This document shows, in pieces, positions 52,466-62,377 of a DNA stretch of 64,000 bases; the first letter of the stretch is position 1; each line of letters begins with the position of its first letter. The stretch spans positions 124,001-188,000 of the forward strand of contig NZ_FZNN01000001.1 in the NCBI RefSeq assembly GCF_900188035.1, given 5' to 3'. The stretch is from Puniceibacterium sediminis. GTDB taxonomy: Bacteria; Pseudomonadota; Alphaproteobacteria; Rhodobacterales; Rhodobacteraceae. The notes under the pieces are model-generated. The model did no database searches and had not been told where the DNA came from. It saw only the letters and a program-made list of their open reading frames with translations. The position numbers and the translations under genes were made by a program.

Positions 52466-54109
52466 TTATACCAACCGCGACACATCCTTTGCCGCCCGCA
52501 CAAAGTCCTTGAACAGGGGATGCGGGTCAAATGGTTTTGATTTCAACTCGGGGTGAAACTGGACGCCGATGAACCAGGGGTGGTCTTTCCATTCGACAAT
52601 CTCGGGCAGTTTGCCGTCGGGGGACATGCCGGAGAAGGACAGGCCGACCTTTTCGAGTTGTTCGCGGTACTGGGTGTCGACCTCGTAGCGGTGACGGTGG
52701 CGTTCGTCGATTGTGGTGGTGCCGTAGATTTCGGCAACCTTCGAGCCCGGGGTCAGCACGGCGTCATAGGCGCCGAGGCGCATGGTGCCGCCCTTGTCGT
52801 CACCGACCGAGCGGTTGACGCGCTGATTGCCCTGAACCCATTCCTTGAGGTGGTAGACAACGGGTTCAAAGCGTTTCTTGCCGGATTCGTGGTCGAATTC
52901 TTCCGAGCCTGCCGTCTTGACGCCGGCGACGTTGCGGGCGGCCTCGATCACGGCCATCTGCATGCCGAGGCAGATGCCAAGGTAGGGGATCTGGTGGACG
53001 CGGGCGTATTGGGCCGCCTTGATCTTGCCTTCGGTGCCGCGCTCGCCAAAGCCGCCGGGCACGAGGATGGCGTGGAGGCCGGTGAGGTAGGGGGCGGGGT
53101 CTTCGCGGTCAAAGGTTTCGGCATCGACCCACTGAATGTTGACCTTGACCCGGTTGGCCATGCCGCCGTGGGTCAGCGCCTCGGCGATCGACTTATAGGC
53201 ATCCTCAAGCTGGGTGTATTTGCCGACGATGGCAATGTTCACTTCGCCTTCGGGGTTGTAGATGCGGTCTGCGACGTCTTCCCAGCGGTCAAGGATCGGA
53301 CGCGGGGCCGGGGTGATCTGGAAGGCGTCGAGCACGGCCTGGTCCATGCCTTCGCGGTGATAGGCAAGGGGGGCCTCGTAGATCGATTTGAGGTCCTGTG
53401 CGGCGATCACGGCATCGGGGCGGACGTTGCAGAAGAGGGCGAGCTTTTCACGTTCCTTGGCGGGGATCGGACCCTCGGAGCGGCAGACAAGGATATCGGG
53501 CGCGATGCCGATGGAGCGGAGTTCCTTGACCGAGTGCTGGGTCGGCTTGGTCTTGAGTTCACCGGACGCCTTGATGAAGGGCAGCAGGGTGAGGTGCATG
53601 AAGATGCACTGGCCGCGCGGCTTGTCCTGGGAGAACTGGCGGATCGCCTCGAAGAAGGGCAGGCCTTCGATATCGCCGACGGTGCCGCCGATTTCGCAAA
53701 GCATGAAGTCGACCTCATCTTCGCCGATCGAGATGAAATCCTTGATCTCATTGGTGACGTGGGGGATGACCTGGATCGTCTTGCCCAGATAGTCGCCGCG
53801 GCGTTCCTTTTCCAGCACGTTGGAATAGATGCGGCCGGAGGAGATCGAGTCGGTCTTGCGCGCCGAGACGCCGGTGAAGCGTTCGTAGTGGCCAAGGTCG
53901 AGGTCGGTTTCGGCCCCGTCGTCGGTCACGAAGACCTCGCCATGTTCAAAGGGGCTCATCGTGCCGGGGTCGACGTTCAGGTAGGGGTCGAGTTTGCGCA
54001 GGCGCACCGAAAAGCCGCGTGCCTGAAGCAAAGCGCCAAGAGCCGCCGAAGCGAGCCCCTTGCCAAGGGAAGAAACGACACCGCCGGTGATGAAAATAAA
54101 ACGTGCCAT
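52466..54109 (-). CDS. pyrG: CTP synthase
   Basis: PyrG aminates UTP to CTP using glutamine. The 547 residues include an N-terminal synthetase domain ([65 protein letters not shown], quoted by its short motifs [10 protein letters not shown] and [11 protein letters not shown]) and a C-terminal GATase with the nucleophile Cys in GICLGMQ and His/Glu in GVQFHPEL. All are in place. secG lies just upstream in the same direction, an arrangement common in alphaproteobacteria. Confidence 0.97.
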   Translation of the reverse strand: MARFIFITGGVVSSLGKGLASAALGALLQARGFSVRLRKLDPYLNVDPGTMSPFEHGEVFVTDDGAETDLDLGHYERFTGVSARKTDSISSGRIYSNVLEKERRGDYLGKTIQVIPHVTNEIKDFISIGEDEVDFMLCEIGGTVGDIEGLPFFEAIRQFSQDKPRGQCIFMHLTLLPFIKASGELKTKPTQHSVKELRSIGIAPDILVCRSEGPIPAKEREKLALFCNVRPDAVIAAQDLKSIYEAPLAYHREGMDQAVLDAFQITPAPRPILDRWEDVADRIYNPEGEVNIAIVGKYTQLEDAYKSIAEALTHGGMANRVKVNIQWVDAETFDREDPAPYLTGLHAILVPGGFGERGTEGKIKAAQYARVHQIPYLGICLGMQMAVIEAARNVAGVKTAGSEEFDHESGKKRFEPVVYHLKEWVQGNQRVNRSVGDDKGGTMRLGAYDAVLTPGSKVAEIYGTTTIDERHRHRYEVDTQYREQLEKVGLSFSGMSPDGKLPEIVEWKDHPWFIGVQFHPELKSKPFDPHPLFKDFVRAAKDVSRLV

Positions 54110-54313
54110 GTGGCGCGAACCCCGTGATTAGATTGGTGATTTTGGTCGAGAATTGGTCACCCACGGCCCCGTTCGGGACCGTAGCATCACGGGATTAAAG
54201 CCATAGAGGATTCGCACCGAAATGTCCAGCCAACCGCAAGATGCTGTTGCGGTTGGAGTGCGAAACTCAAATTGTTGTGGTGGTGTGGTGGCTTGGCTGC
54301 CACCGTTGGCCGA

Positions 54314-54697
54314 TTACTCGGTTGCGCGTGGGACCAGCGGCGATGTTGCGTCGCCTTCCGAAGCGGTTGGAGGCGGCAGCAGGCCGTCGGTATTCAGGTC
54401 GGGCATGGTGATGTCTGCTGCGGGCTCGGGGGCCGATCCGGTCAGCCGGTCCATGATAGAGCTGCCCGAACTGTTGGCCGCCGCGATCACGGTGAGTGTG
54501 ATCGAGGTGCAGATGAAGGCCGCTGCAAGGAACCAGGTTATCTTGCCCAGAGCCGTGGCCGCTGCGCGGCCGCTCATGGCGCCGCCGCCGCCACCGCCGC
54601 CCATACCAAGGCCACCGCCTTCGGAACGCTGCATGAGCACCACCCCGATGAGGGCAAGCGCCAGGAGCAGGTGGATGATGAGGATGACGTTTTCCAT
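54314..54697 (-). CDS. secG: Preprotein translocase subunit SecG
   Basis: SecG is an auxiliary subunit of the SecYEG channel. This 127-residue protein has two membrane helices (NVILIIHLLLALALIGVVLM and ITWFLAAAFICTSITLTVIA) joined by the Gly-rich loop QRSEGGGLGMGGGGGGG, typical of the family. The C-terminal tail is Pro/Ala-rich and longer than in E. coli. It is followed by pyrG. Confidence 0.94.
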   Translation of the reverse strand: MENVILIIHLLLALALIGVVLMQRSEGGGLGMGGGGGGGAMSGRAAATALGKITWFLAAAFICTSITLTVIAAANSSGSSIMDRLTGSAPEPAADITMPDLNTDGLLPPPTASEGDATSPLVPRATE

Positions 54698-54975
54698 AGC
54701 GGCTGCCTTTGGTCGGGATCGTCGGGTACTTAGAAGTTCGCAGGCGGCGGCGCAACCCCGCTTGTGCCCCGTCGGTGGGGCATTGTTCCGGTTCCTCTGT
54801 CGCTGCGCGGGTCCGGTCCTGTCCGGGACAGAAATATCCCAAGGGCCGACAGTGTCGCGCCATTGGTCCGAGAGGCGATCGCGGCGGAAAATATCGAGCG
54901 GCAAAGCGCCCGAGCGTGCAGCCGCTGCGGCAACTGGGACTTGCCCAAACGCCGCTATCATCGCATCATCCCGAG

Positions 54976-55608
54976 ATGCCCCATGATCATCACGACGACG
55001 ACCATCCCCATAGCCTGCTGCCACCCGATCCGGCGCTGCGGGTCAGGGCGCTTGAAACCCTTTTGCTGCGCAAGGGGCTGATCGATCCCGCGGCGCTGGA
55101 TGCCATCATCGACACCTATGAGACAAAGATCGGCCCGCAGAACGGTGCCCGCGTGGTGGCGCGCGCCTGGGCCGACGATGGTTTTCGTGCGCGTCTGCTG
55201 AGTGATGCGACCGAAGTGATATCAGAGATGGGATATTACGGGCGGCAGGGCGAACATATCGTTGCGGTCGAAAATACCGATGAAACCCACAACATCGTCG
55301 TCTGTACCTTGTGTTCCTGCTATCCGTGGCCGCTGCTGGGGATTCCGCCAAGCTGGTACAAGTCCGATGCATACCGCGCCCGTGTGGTGCGCGAACCGCG
55401 TCGCGTGCTGGCGGATTTCGGTCTGGAACTGCCTGCGGGGCAGGCGGTGCGGGTCTGGGATTCCACTGCGGAAATCCGCTACCTCGTGATTCCGCAGAAA
55501 CCGCCGGGCACCGAAGGCATGGATGAGGACGCGTTGATGACGCTGGTCACACGCGATTCGATGATCGGGACCGGGCTGGCAAGGGTGCCAGCCCGAGCGC
55601 CAGAATGA
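54976..55608 (+). CDS. nthA: Nitrile hydratase alpha subunit (cobalt type)
   Basis: Nitrile hydratase adds water to nitriles to give amides. This subunit has 210 residues, with a His/Asp-rich N-terminus ([12 protein letters not shown]) that could carry metal. The metal site [12 protein letters not shown] has Cys110, Cys113 and Cys115. Thr in CTLCSC is the cobalt-type signature; iron enzymes have Ser. It overlaps nthB by 4 bp. Activity is likely but the natural nitrile is unknown. Confidence 0.93.
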   Translation: MPHDHHDDDHPHSLLPPDPALRVRALETLLLRKGLIDPAALDAIIDTYETKIGPQNGARVVARAWADDGFRARLLSDATEVISEMGYYGRQGEHIVAVENTDETHNIVVCTLCSCYPWPLLGIPPSWYKSDAYRARVVREPRRVLADFGLELPAGQAVRVWDSTAEIRYLVIPQKPPGTEGMDEDALMTLVTRDSMIGTGLARVPARAPE

Positions 55609-56297
55609 GCCGGGTTCATGACATGGGCGGGCGGTTCGGTGACGGGGCCGTTGTGCCCGAGGCCGAGGATGCGCCGCTGCACGCGCCGGAGTGGCACAAG
55701 CGGGCGCTTGCGATGACCGTCGCCAGCGGCGCGCTTGGGGCCTGGCCGATAGATGCGGCGCGCCGGGCGCGCGAGAGTGTAGCACCAAAGGATTACGCGC
55801 GATTTTCCTATTACGAAAAGTGGATCGCCGGGTTGGCAGATCTGCTGGTCGAAAGGGGGCTGGTCAGCGCGCAGGAATTGCGCGACTCCGGGTCGCTTGC
55901 CGGGGATACGCCGGTGCCCGGGCCGCTGGACTTTCGCGCGCTTCGCGCAAGCAAGGTCGCCGAGGCGCTGGAGCGCGGTGGACCCTCTGCGCGGGAAAAC
56001 GGCGTGTCGGCGCGGTTTGCGCCGGGGGATTCGGTGCGCACGCTGCGGCCCGCCGCCAACCGGATTGTCGAGGGCGGACATACGCGGCTACCGGGTTATG
56101 CCGCCGGGGCCACGGGCCGTGTTTTGATGTGCCATGGCGCGCATGTTTTGCCCGACACCAATGCGCATGGGCTGGGTGAGTGCCCCGAGCCGCTATATGC
56201 GGTGGTGTTCGCCGCTTCAGAACTGTGGGTCGATGCGGAAAACCCCAGGGACGAGGTCATTCTGGACCTTTGGCAAAGCTATCTGGTGCCCGCATGA
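55605..56297 (+). CDS. nthB: Nitrile hydratase beta subunit
   Basis: The partner of nthA, with 230 residues. It starts [19 protein letters not shown], the usual beta-subunit opening, and contains [56 protein letters not shown]-type motifs (GDSVRTL and HTRLPGYA). The Arg residues around the active site that contact the alpha-subunit cysteines are present in this type. It overlaps the accessory gene by 4 bp. Confidence 0.93.
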   Translation: MSRVHDMGGRFGDGAVVPEAEDAPLHAPEWHKRALAMTVASGALGAWPIDAARRARESVAPKDYARFSYYEKWIAGLADLLVERGLVSAQELRDSGSLAGDTPVPGPLDFRALRASKVAEALERGGPSARENGVSARFAPGDSVRTLRPAANRIVEGGHTRLPGYAAGATGRVLMCHGAHVLPDTNAHGLGECPEPLYAVVFAASELWVDAENPRDEVILDLWQSYLVPA

Positions 56298-56608
56298 AAG
56301 AGCCGGTGTTTCTGGAGCCATGGCACGCGCAGATCTTTGCGCTGACCGTGCATCTGTCCGAAACCGGGGTGTTTTCCTGGCCGGACTGGGCGCAGGGCTT
56401 TGGCGCGGTTCTGGCGGAACAGGGGTTGGATAAGGAATTGGACGGCGGAGAGGATTATTTCCTGGCCTGGGTCGAGGCGCTTGAGCGTTTGTTGACGGCG
56501 CGGGGGCTGGCCGGGGCTGCGGATCTGGCGCGGCTCAAATCGGACTGGGAGGCGGCGTATCTGGCGACCCCACACGGACAGCCTGTGCGTCTGGCGCAGA
56601 GGTCCTAG
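56294..56608 (+). CDS. Nitrile hydratase accessory (activator) protein
   Basis: This 104-residue protein, [20 protein letters not shown]…, resembles the N-terminal, beta-subunit-like activator that swaps with nthA to insert cobalt (the P14K/NhlE type). It has FSWPDWAQGFGAVL and GGEDYFLAWVEALERLL, the conserved block. The three genes form a tight operon with ATGA junctions. Copy D of the dispersed repeat follows. Confidence 0.88.
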   Translation: MKEPVFLEPWHAQIFALTVHLSETGVFSWPDWAQGFGAVLAEQGLDKELDGGEDYFLAWVEALERLLTARGLAGAADLARLKSDWEAAYLATPHGQPVRLAQRS

Positions 56609-56619
56609 GGCGGAAAGTT

Positions 56620-56645
56620 GGGTATTTTGGAAGAGAAGACGCTGG
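56620..56645 (+). repeat. Dispersed motif repeat, copy D
   Basis: GGGTATTTTGGAAGAGAAGA and CGCTGG match copy A (GCGTATTTTGAAAGAGAAGA). No clear hairpin precedes this copy. It lies between the convergent nitrile hydratase operon and DUF6524 gene. Confidence 0.6.
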
Positions 56646-56667
56646 CCGTGGTTTGCGGGCCGCGCGG

Positions 56668-57063
56668 TTATTCGTCGACGTCGTCCATATCGACCTGACC
56701 TGACAGCTTGCGGCGGATAATGCTCCAGCTGAGGCCGATGCCAAGCACCAGTGACAGCGCGAGCAGCCCGATCCAGAGGGTGAAATCGGGGTTGGACAGG
56801 TCCAGCAGGCCATAATCATACAGCACCCAGAGCAGGGAGGTGACCAGCGCAAGGATCAGGATCATCCCGAAGGCGCCGATGCTGCGCAGGGTGGCGCGCA
56901 GGTAGATCAGGTAGCCGATCAGCAGGATCAGCCCCAGCAGCACGGTCAGCGGCAGTTGGGTCTGATAGTTCTGCGCGGCCCAGCGGACGTAACTGAACGG
57001 CGTCGGGTTGTAGGTGATTACCAGAAGGGCGAAGGCGCAGAGCCAGCGTATGAAGAAGCCCAT
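56668..57063 (-). CDS. DUF6524 family membrane protein
   Basis: This 131-residue protein, MGFFIRWLCAFALLVITYNPTPFSYVRWA…, has about four hydrophobic helices and an acidic C-terminus. I recognise it as DUF6524, a Rhodobacteraceae/alphaproteobacterial family of unknown function. The start at 57063 fits the family opening MGFFIRW. It is divergent from purA. Confidence 0.78.
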   Translation of the reverse strand: MGFFIRWLCAFALLVITYNPTPFSYVRWAAQNYQTQLPLTVLLGLILLIGYLIYLRATLRSIGAFGMILILALVTSLLWVLYDYGLLDLSNPDFTLWIGLLALSLVLGIGLSWSIIRRKLSGQVDMDDVDE

Positions 57064-57218
57064 GCCTTGTCTCTCCGACCTTTGCCACGTCAATCCGGAC
57101 CCCTTGATGGCGTGATGCCAGAAGACTGTCCAGCATGTTCGCAATTTCGTGGTTTCGCTGCGGTTCATGCATCGCTATACCGACGCGGGTTTGGAACCGC
57201 AGCAGAAGGTCGTAAGAC

Positions 57219-58511
57219 ATGGCAAACGTGGTCGTCGTAGGTGCCCAGTGGGGCGATGAAGGCAAAGGCAAGATTGTAGACTGGCTGAGCGAGCGCGCCG
57301 ATGTGATCGCGCGCTTTCAGGGTGGTCACAACGCCGGTCATACACTGGTCATTGACGGGGTGGTGTTCAAGCTGTCCCTTCTGCCAAGCGGGATCGTGCG
57401 CGGCGGCAAGCTGTCGGTGATCGGCAACGGCGTGGTGCTGGACCCCTGGCACCTGAAGAAAGAGATCGAGCAGTTGCGCGGTCAGGGTGTGACGATCACG
57501 CCCGAGACGCTGATGATTGCCGAGAATACGCCGCTGATCCTGCCGATTCACGGCGAGTTGGACCGGGCGCGCGAGGCGGCGACCAATGTCGCCAAGATCG
57601 GCACCACCGGGCGCGGCATCGGCCCGGCCTATGAGGACAAGGTCGGCCGGCGGTCGGTCCGGGTGGCGGATCTGGCGGATGATGCGACGCTGGTGGCGCG
57701 GGTTGACCGGGCGCTGGTGCACCACGATGCGCTGCGCCGTGGTCTGGGGCTTGAGCCCGTTGACCGCGACCGTCTGCTGGCGGATCTGCGCGAGATCGCA
57801 CCGCTGGTGCTGGAATATGCCGCACCCGTCTGGAAGGTGCTGAACGAAAAGCGCCGCGCCGGAAAGCGTATCCTGTTTGAGGGCGCACAGGGCGCGCTGC
57901 TGGACATCGATTTCGGCACCTATCCCTTTGTCACCTCGTCCAACGTGATTGCGGGTCAGGCGGCGACGGGTACGGGCATTGGCCCGGGCGCGATCGATTT
58001 TGTGCTGGGCATCGTCAAGGCCTATACCACACGCGTGGGTGAGGGCCCGTTCCCGGCGGAACTGCACGATGCCGACGGTCAGCGGCTGGGCGAGCGTGGC
58101 CATGAGTTTGGCACGGTCACCGGGCGCAAGCGGCGCTGTGGGTGGTTCGATGCGGTGCTGGTGCGCCAGACCTGTGCGACCAGCGGCGTGAACGGTATCG
58201 CCTTTACCAAGCTTGACGTGCTGGACGGATTCGAGACGCTGAAGATCTGTGTGGGGTACGAGTTGGACGGTCAGCAGCTGGACTATCTGCCGACGGCGGC
58301 GGATGCGCAGGCGCGCTGCACGCCGGTTTATGAGGAAATGCCCGGCTGGTCGCAGTCGACCGAAGGCGCGCGCAGCTGGGCCGATCTGCCGGCCGAGGCG
58401 ATCAAGTATGTCCGCCGTGTGGAAGAGCTGATCGGCTGTCCGGTGGCGCTGCTGTCCACCTCACCCGAGCGCGAAGACACGATCCTTGTGACCGACCCCT
58501 TCGCCGACTGA
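57219..58511 (+). CDS. purA: Adenylosuccinate synthase
   Basis: PurA makes adenylosuccinate from IMP and aspartate with GTP, the first step from IMP to AMP. It has 430 residues. The P-loop [14 protein letters not shown] is at residues ~7-20, GGHNAGHTL follows near 36, then [37 protein letters not shown] and RKRRCGWFD. All signature motifs are intact. DUF2842 follows 23 bp downstream. Confidence 0.97.
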   Translation: MANVVVVGAQWGDEGKGKIVDWLSERADVIARFQGGHNAGHTLVIDGVVFKLSLLPSGIVRGGKLSVIGNGVVLDPWHLKKEIEQLRGQGVTITPETLMIAENTPLILPIHGELDRAREAATNVAKIGTTGRGIGPAYEDKVGRRSVRVADLADDATLVARVDRALVHHDALRRGLGLEPVDRDRLLADLREIAPLVLEYAAPVWKVLNEKRRAGKRILFEGAQGALLDIDFGTYPFVTSSNVIAGQAATGTGIGPGAIDFVLGIVKAYTTRVGEGPFPAELHDADGQRLGERGHEFGTVTGRKRRCGWFDAVLVRQTCATSGVNGIAFTKLDVLDGFETLKICVGYELDGQQLDYLPTAADAQARCTPVYEEMPGWSQSTEGARSWADLPAEAIKYVRRVEELIGCPVALLSTSPEREDTILVTDPFAD

Positions 58512-58534
58512 ACTGAACCCGGAGCAAGCGCATC

Positions 58535-58756
58535 ATGGCCCTGACCTACAAGACCCGCCGCCGGCTGTCTGCGCTGATCCTTCTGGTCGGGCTGCCGGTC
58601 TACATCGTTCTGGCGCTTTCCATCGTGACATGGATGGGGCGCCCGCCGATTTTCGTTGAGCTGCTGGTCTATCTGGTGCTGGGCGTGCTTTGGGCGTTGC
58701 CGTTCAAATACGTCTTTCGGGGTGTCGGTCAGGCCGATCCCGACGAGGACCAGTAA
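58535..58756 (+). CDS. DUF2842 family membrane protein
   Basis: This 73-residue protein has two membrane helices (LSALILLVGLPVYIVLALSI and IFVELLVYLVLGVLWALPF) and an acidic tail (ADPDEDQ). It is the alphaproteobacterial DUF2842 family, function unknown. It lies 23 bp after purA, probably co-transcribed, and the terminator at 58790-58820 follows. Confidence 0.88.
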   Translation: MALTYKTRRRLSALILLVGLPVYIVLALSIVTWMGRPPIFVELLVYLVLGVLWALPFKYVFRGVGQADPDEDQ

Positions 58757-58789
58757 CGCCACCTGCATTCAGGAAAAATGCCAGACATG

Positions 58790-58820
58790 AAAACGGCGGG
58801 CCCTTGCAGCCCGCCGTTTT
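58790..58820. terminator. Bidirectional intrinsic terminator
   Basis: AAAACGGCGGGC and GCCCGCCGTTTT form a perfect 12-bp stem with a 7-base loop. It ends the purA unit and the convergent gene at 58844-60475. Confidence 0.9.
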
Positions 58821-58843
58821 TACGACAACCGCCAAATGTGGGA

Positions 58844-60475
58844 TCAGCCCGCCGCGCGCGTGCCCGGTTTGAACCTGATCCGCTCTGAGGCAGTGAAACG
58901 GCCATCACCGGCCTTTAGAATTTTTCCTTCGCGCACCAGCCTACCGAAGGTTTGCAGGCGATCTTCGCGGCTGGACGGCGTCGTTTCGACGGCGCTTACC
59001 TTGATCATCAGTTGCGGGCGCGAAAACTCTTCGTGACCTTCCACAAACGAAAGGTAGGACGCCGCCGCTTCGAGCTGTTCCGAGAGCGCGTGCGCGCCCA
59101 TGTTTTCAGCGAATTTTCCAAAGCCGTGTTTTGCGGTTTCAGGGTCCCGCGGGGAGGGGGTGTCCCCATCATCGCTGGCGCGGCGATCGACGCGCTGCGC
59201 CGCGACCAGCGTTAGCGGTGCCGGGGACGCATAATTCGGGTTGGCCTTTGCAGCGGGCGCAGAAGCGGAAGACAGGCCCTTCGGCAGAACGGTGTTTGCG
59301 AGGTCGGCGCGATAGGGGTCGGCCGCGTTCTCGACATCGGTCTTGCGCCTGAGGATCCGGTCGGCGCGGGTTGCGCTAACGGCGGCGCGCAGATGGGCGA
59401 TGGCGCTGCGGCGTCGGTCCGCTTCGGGTTCGCGCAGCTGGGTGTTGGTTTCCTGCAGGATACGATCGACAGATGTATCGCCCTCTGCGATCAGGTTTTC
59501 GGTGCGCAGGAACCGGGCCTGACGGGGCGTCTTTTCAGCCTTGTGATGTCCGTCCAGTGCAACGCGTTCGACCGCGTCATCCACGGCATCATCAAGCGCA
59601 GAACTCACGGCATCGCGTTCTTCATCGGAATTTCCGGCCACAGTGGGGGGGACAGCGGGCTGAGCGGGCGGGACATCCCATGTGTCATTTTCGGTGCCGA
59701 CAAAGTCGTCCTGAAGCATTGCCCTGATTTCGGCAAGTTCGCGGGCAAGCTCTGCCTGCTGCTCGGGGGTCAGGCCGCTGTTCCGCCTGTCGTTTTTCGC
59801 GCCGTTTGATATCTTGGGCGCGGTTGCGGTGGCCTTGTGTCCAGTTGTCGGGTCGAATTTATCGGTGTTCGGCCGGGGGCCGGCAGGGATGTCTTTGCCG
59901 GCCAGCTCTTCCTTGCCTTCGGTTTCGGTCTGCATGATGGCGAATTTGGAAAGGTCGAGTCTGGATGAAGCGGCTCGCACAATTGTGGTGGCACCCGGAG
60001 TGACATGGGGTGCCGTGCCGCTGCGCGGATCAGTTGTCTGGCTCATTGCGGCGGGCGCGGCGTTGGTAACGCCAGAGCCAATACGCTTGGACAGCGCATT
60101 CTGGAAGCCGGTCGCGCGTGAACCGCCGCGCGTTGCCATGACGACGTCACGGATTCGTCGCAGCTTGGCATCTATGCTGTCAGGGCTGCGGGCGGCAGGC
60201 GGGGCGGTTTGGTGGCTCGGGGCGGGCGCGCGCAGAACGTAAACGCTGTTTTCAATCCGCGCCTCGACAGAGACCCCGCTTTCGCGCCCAACGATTTCAG
60301 CCAGCTTTTGCGCGGCTGCATCCCGCGGGGGCGCGCAGAAATCGGGGTCGTCCCGAGCGATGTCGTGGAGGTATTCAGTGATGGCCTTTATGGCGACGAA
60401 CGGATCGTCGAACCCTTCAAAGGTGCAGGCGAAGGACCCGTAGGAAACCTTTAGGATCTTAGTTAAACCGGCCAT
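58844..60475 (-). CDS. Long, partly disordered protein of unknown function (Rhodobacterales type)
   Basis: This 543-residue protein has an N-terminal conserved block (LTKILKVSYGSFACTFEGFD then AIKAITEYLHDIA) and a second domain at ~30-75. Residues ~80-300 are Ser/Pro/Thr-rich and look disordered. A helical region follows, and the last ~130 residues are more ordered (ALSEQLEAAASYLSFVEGHEEFSRPQLM). No transmembrane helix or signal is present. I know similar proteins only as conserved Rhodobacterales hypotheticals, sometimes misnamed CheA. No function can be given. Confidence 0.72.
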   Translation of the reverse strand: MAGLTKILKVSYGSFACTFEGFDDPFVAIKAITEYLHDIARDDPDFCAPPRDAAAQKLAEIVGRESGVSVEARIENSVYVLRAPAPSHQTAPPAARSPDSIDAKLRRIRDVVMATRGGSRATGFQNALSKRIGSGVTNAAPAAMSQTTDPRSGTAPHVTPGATTIVRAASSRLDLSKFAIMQTETEGKEELAGKDIPAGPRPNTDKFDPTTGHKATATAPKISNGAKNDRRNSGLTPEQQAELARELAEIRAMLQDDFVGTENDTWDVPPAQPAVPPTVAGNSDEERDAVSSALDDAVDDAVERVALDGHHKAEKTPRQARFLRTENLIAEGDTSVDRILQETNTQLREPEADRRRSAIAHLRAAVSATRADRILRRKTDVENAADPYRADLANTVLPKGLSSASAPAAKANPNYASPAPLTLVAAQRVDRRASDDGDTPSPRDPETAKHGFGKFAENMGAHALSEQLEAAASYLSFVEGHEEFSRPQLMIKVSAVETTPSSREDRLQTFGRLVREGKILKAGDGRFTASERIRFKPGTRAAG

Positions 60476-60612
60476 GCTTTACTCACTTTTACTCTACTTC
60501 GCCTACAATTATTAGCATGTACCGAAGGCCAAAGCCGACCAAATTTGTGTCGTAGAGGGTATCATTCAATGTCGAGATTGTGGTCAGTTTCCAGAAGAGG
60601 CATTAACTGCCT

Positions 60613-61296
60613 ATGAAAAAACCCATAATTCAGACTTCTGCAACTGTTTTTCTGATCGGTGGCGCCGTTGCGCGGCAAGAGACGGTCATTCGACTGGCGG
60701 GCATGGTTAACCTGATTGTCGCGGCGGACGGTGGGGCGGATGTGTTGCGGGCCGTGGGAATCGCGCCCGATTCGGTGATCGGAGATATGGATTCCGCCAG
60801 CGCGGAAACGATTGCTGCCCTGCCGCCGGGGGTCCTGTACAGGCTGGACGAGCAGGACAGTACCGATTTTGACAAGTGCCTGAGGCATGTGACGGCTCCG
60901 CTTGTGCTGGGCTACGGGTTTCTGGGATCGCGGGTTGATCATCAGCTGGCGGCGATGACCGTGCTTACCCGGTATCCTGAAAAGCGCTGCATTCTGGTCG
61001 GTGAGGACGATGTGTTGCTCCTGTGTCCGCCGGATCTTCGCTTGGATCTGCCGCTTGGCAGTCGGATTTCGCTTTATCCTCTGGGGCCGGTCCGTGGTGA
61101 TTCGGAGGGGCTGCAGTGGCCGATTTCGGGCATCGCATTTCAGCCTGACGGTCGCGTGGGCACATCTAACGTCGTTTCGGGCCCGGTGCGGCTGCGGTTC
61201 GATTCCGCGAAGATGCTGGTTATTCTGCCGGTGACGGCGTTGGATCATTTGATGGAGGCGCTGAGCGCGACGCCTGCATCATGGCCCGCTCTCTGA
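60613..61296 (+). CDS. Thiamine diphosphokinase
   Basis: This 227-residue enzyme transfers pyrophosphate from ATP to thiamine. It has IVAADGGADVLRAVGIAPDSVIGDMDSAS, with Asp-rich metal motifs, DEQDSTDFDKCL and LGFLGSRVDHQLAA-like (here GYGFLGSRVDHQLAAMTVL). The C-terminal thiamine-binding region is present. Its 3' end overlaps the 3' end of the convergent DMT transporter gene by 77 bp. No thiamine riboswitch was seen in the 137-bp upstream gap. Confidence 0.88.
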   Translation: MKKPIIQTSATVFLIGGAVARQETVIRLAGMVNLIVAADGGADVLRAVGIAPDSVIGDMDSASAETIAALPPGVLYRLDEQDSTDFDKCLRHVTAPLVLGYGFLGSRVDHQLAAMTVLTRYPEKRCILVGEDDVLLLCPPDLRLDLPLGSRISLYPLGPVRGDSEGLQWPISGIAFQPDGRVGTSNVVSGPVRLRFDSAKMLVILPVTALDHLMEALSATPASWPAL

Positions 61297-62161
61297 TGAC
61301 GATATAGAGGCCGGCGGCCATGGTGATGCAGATGCCGATGGTTGCCAGCGGGTTGGGCAGATCGCCAAAGACCGCAAAGCCGATGATCGTGGCGATGGGG
61401 ATCTCCAGATACTGCATCGGGGCAAGGGTGGCAGAGGGCGCATAGCGCAGCGACCATGTCATCAGCAGGTGGCCAAGTGTGCCGAGCAGACCGATGCCCA
61501 GCAGAAGGCCCCAGGTGCTGCTGGTCGGATTGGTCCAGGCCAGGGCCGGCATGGCATCGGCAGGCACCAGAAGCAGGGCCGGGCCGATGATGATGACGGC
61601 GATGACGCCGCTGACCGCCTGCAGGCCGATGGGGTCGGTTTCCTTGGCGATCTGGCGGGTGACCAGCATGAAGACGGAAAAGTTCACCGCAACGCCCAGT
61701 GGCAGCAGCGCGGGCCAGCCAACAACGGCAAACGACGGCTGAACCACCAGAAGCGTGCCGATAAAGCCGACGGCACAGGCCAGAAGGCGGCGAATGCCGA
61801 CCTCTTCGCCCAGCACGAAATGCCCCAGAATCAGCATCATGAAGGGCATGATGAAGGCGATGGCGACGGCATCGGCCAGCGGCAGATACATCAGCGCGGT
61901 GAACATCATCCCGATGCCCAGAATATGCAGAAGCGTGCGCAGGACAGTCAGCCGCAGGATTCGGCCGTGCATGCGCCAGATCCGACCGCTCATCATGATG
62001 AGCGGGATCAGCACGACCGCCTGTATGCCGAAGCGTAAAAACAGCAATTGCCCCAGTGGCACCTTGCCGCCCAAAAGCTTTGCAACCGCGTCGCCCATGG
62101 GGGCAACGACACAGAAACCGAACATCAACAAGATGCCCAACAGAGGGTTGTCTTTATTCAT
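61220..62161 (-). CDS. DMT superfamily (EamA) transporter
   Basis: This 313-residue inner-membrane protein has ten hydrophobic helices and two EamA repeats. It opens PLLGILLMFGFCVVAPMGDAVAKLLG and the second repeat includes TSSTWGLLLGIGLLGTLGHLLMTWSLRYAPSATLAPMQYLEIP in typical EamA form. The SAM/metabolite or drug substrate is not known. A run of nine C residues lies ~95 bp upstream of its start. Its C-terminal codons overlap the thiamine diphosphokinase gene on the other strand. Confidence 0.88.
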   Translation of the reverse strand: MNKDNPLLGILLMFGFCVVAPMGDAVAKLLGGKVPLGQLLFLRFGIQAVVLIPLIMMSGRIWRMHGRILRLTVLRTLLHILGIGMMFTALMYLPLADAVAIAFIMPFMMLILGHFVLGEEVGIRRLLACAVGFIGTLLVVQPSFAVVGWPALLPLGVAVNFSVFMLVTRQIAKETDPIGLQAVSGVIAVIIIGPALLLVPADAMPALAWTNPTSSTWGLLLGIGLLGTLGHLLMTWSLRYAPSATLAPMQYLEIPIATIIGFAVFGDLPNPLATIGICITMAAGLYIVIRERAMMQASRSAPPSNDPTPSPAE

Positions 62162-62377
62162 GAGGTGACGCTATCCAGAGTCAGGTGGCGTGACAAGCCT
62201 CTACTTACAGCAGAGTGCGCCAAATTTTTTGCTGCTTTTCCGGTAGTCATCTATGCCCCCCCCCACGATCAAAGCACTTTGGTTCGGGTAAGTTCCTGAC
62301 GCAACTGGGATTTCGTGACAAGAGTCCTGAGGGTTACCTTCCCGACCGCAATTCGGCCAACTCAAGTTGATCTTGCG

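Noticed and set aside
52553-54127. Plus-strand 524-codon frame opposite pyrG.
   Set aside because: It is an antisense shadow of CTP synthase. No ribosome site or recognisable protein is present.
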